A DNA stretch of 45,100 nt from Methanomicrobiales archaeon (lineage in GTDB: Archaea; Halobacteriota; Methanomicrobia; Methanomicrobiales; Methanospirillaceae). The notes below the pieces were generated by a model. The model worked only from the letters and a program-made list of their open reading frames with translations, was not told the DNA's origin and did not search any database. This document shows positions 44,388 to 45,100 of the stretch, piece by piece (within the stretch, counting starts at the first letter, position 1; each line of letters starts with the position of its first letter). The translations under genes and the position numbers were made by a program. The DNA lies in the NCBI GenBank assembly GCA_025350045.1, contig JANXYM010000063.1, forward strand, positions 1 to 45,100, written 5' to 3'.

Positions 44388-44854
44388 CGCTGGTTCCTCC
44401 AGTACTCCACCAGCCCCCCGGCAGAGAGGATCGCCTGCATGCGGGGCGAGAGTGGGTGGATCGTATGTTTCTTTCCTTCCGCTTCGACCCATCCTTCGGT
44501 CAGATTAAAAGTGACCAGGCATCCTTCCATACAGGTGAGATCACACTCGATGAGCGGGAGCCCGACATTGATCGCGTTCCGGAAGAAGATCCGGGCAAAG
44601 GACGGCGCAACAACGGCAACTACTCCGGCCTCCCGTATTGCAACCGCTGCCTGTTCCCGTGAGGACCCGCAGCCAAAATTCTTTCCCGCCACGATTACCG
44701 AACCTTTGAGCAGGGGGGCAAGAGAAGGATCCAGATCCTCAAACACGTGCTCAACCCAGACGCTGTGGTCCTTGGTCCGCAGGTACCGCCCTGCGATCAC
44801 CAGGTCCGTATCAATATCCGCCCCCACGCAGACGGCCGGGCCTTTGCCCTGCAT
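44384..44854 (-). CDS. aksE: Aconitase-family small subunit (LeuD/AksE-type)
   Basis: 156 residues from the ATG at 44854 (GGAGG seven bases upstream, overlapping the large-subunit stop as TGATG). DIDTDLVIAGRYLR (~14-27) is the substrate loop whose YLRT sequence resembles methanogen homoaconitase small subunits. GKNFGCGSSREQAAVAI (~56-72), SFARIFFRNAINVGLP (~84-99) and TFNLTEG follow. With the large subunit it moves the hydroxyl group of isopropylmalate or homocitrate-type acids. Specificity is inferred from context. Confidence 0.88.
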   Translation of the reverse strand: MQGKGPAVCVGADIDTDLVIAGRYLRTKDHSVWVEHVFEDLDPSLAPLLKGSVIVAGKNFGCGSSREQAAVAIREAGVVAVVAPSFARIFFRNAINVGLPLIECDLTCMEGCLVTFNLTEGWVEAEGKKHTIHPLSPRMQAILSAGGLVEYWRNQR

Positions 44855-45100
44855 CAGCACACCTCCGGTTCAGTGATCTCGCCTTCAAGCGCACTTGCGG
44901 CCGCAGTGGCAACCGAGCCAAGATAGATCACACCGCCGACACCCATCCGGTTCTTAAAATTCCGGTTTGCCGTGGACAGGCAGACCTCCCCTTCACCCAG
45001 CACCCCCATATGCGAGCCAAGGCAGGGGCCGCAACCCGGGGTTCCGATCGTGCAGCCGGCATCCACGAGATCGGTGAGCACACCGGTCCGGATTGCTTCT
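44854..45100 (-). CDS. aksD: Aconitase-family large subunit, C-terminal part (LeuC/AksD-type)
   Basis: Partial: the frame runs off the right edge. The visible 81 residues include [20 protein letters not shown], with two of the three 4Fe-4S cysteines (CGPC), and then [16 protein letters not shown], the strong signature of 3-isopropylmalate/homoaconitate dehydratase large subunits. First visible gene of the minus-strand operon continuing with the small subunit. Confidence 0.92.
   Translation of the reverse strand, partial: EAIRTGVLTDLVDAGCTIGTPGCGPCLGSHMGVLGEGEVCLSTANRNFKNRMGVGGVIYLGSVATAAASALEGEITEPEVC

Noticed and set aside
1-45100. tRNA or rRNA genes
   Set aside because: I looked for cloverleaf arms and GTTCRA-type T-loops by eye and found none; a covariance-model scan would be decisive.

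Overview
The window looks like chromosomal DNA from a methanogenic archaeon of the order Methanomicrobiales; a Methanoregulaceae-type genome is my best guess. The evidence is an aIF1A gene, archaeal TATA/Shine-Dalgarno signals, an Aks (coenzyme B) gene cluster, an ArcS-type tRNA enzyme domain, NreA, a DUF3821/S-layer-like secreted protein, and PKD and FG-GAP-like surface proteins. I recognise no rRNA, tRNA, CRISPR array or insertion sequence.

Layout. 1-1200: the end of a VapBC toxin-antitoxin pair and a small exported protein, separated by a bidirectional hairpin. 1680-9880: a plus-strand, visibly AT-rich surface-polysaccharide island (NeuD-type acetyltransferase, DegT-type sugar aminotransferase, ABC-2 permease and ATPase, two glycosyltransferases, an FkbM methyltransferase), closely packed and probably acquired horizontally. 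10690-17560: two large minus-strand secreted proteins, a PKD subtilase and a 1401-residue multicopper oxidase. They share the same C-terminal FG-GAP-like repeat, once in the protease and in five exact 138-bp periods in the oxidase. 18600-22450: an FtsX/LolD (MacB-like) ABC operon plus a decayed duplicate of one permease 3' end. 22600-27000: small genes (zinc-ribbon, DUF1294, YkgJ-type Cys cluster, TerB-like, inactive-looking Fic/Doc, PhzF, cupin). 27550-30350: the repair pair nreA-dinB, and divergently the translation factor aIF1A, which appears to start with AUU. 30400-37040: a glutaredoxin-like protein, a DUF155/RMD1 membrane protein, an S-layer-like protein, an MFS transporter, a CorA-like protein overlapping tail-to-tail with an RNase III, and a rubrerythrin. 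37170-41550: MntP, UV endonuclease UvsE, a ferredoxin-type aldo/keto reductase, MsrB, a UPF0316 protein and a zinc ribbon. 41700-45100: a stand-alone ArcS core domain, then a minus-strand operon of aconitase-like large subunit (partial), small subunit, an uncharacterised protein and an isocitrate/homoisocitrate-type dehydrogenase.

Themes. Much of the right half fits oxidative and UV stress handling (NreA, Pol IV, UvsE, MsrB, rubrerythrin, MntP). The left half is cell-surface construction. The points I consider most worth follow-up are the AUU start of aIF1A, the uncharacterised gene translationally locked inside the aks/leu operon, the stand-alone ArcS core, a complete multicopper oxidase in an apparent strict anaerobe, and a three-copy dispersed intergenic module centred on CATAGCGGC.
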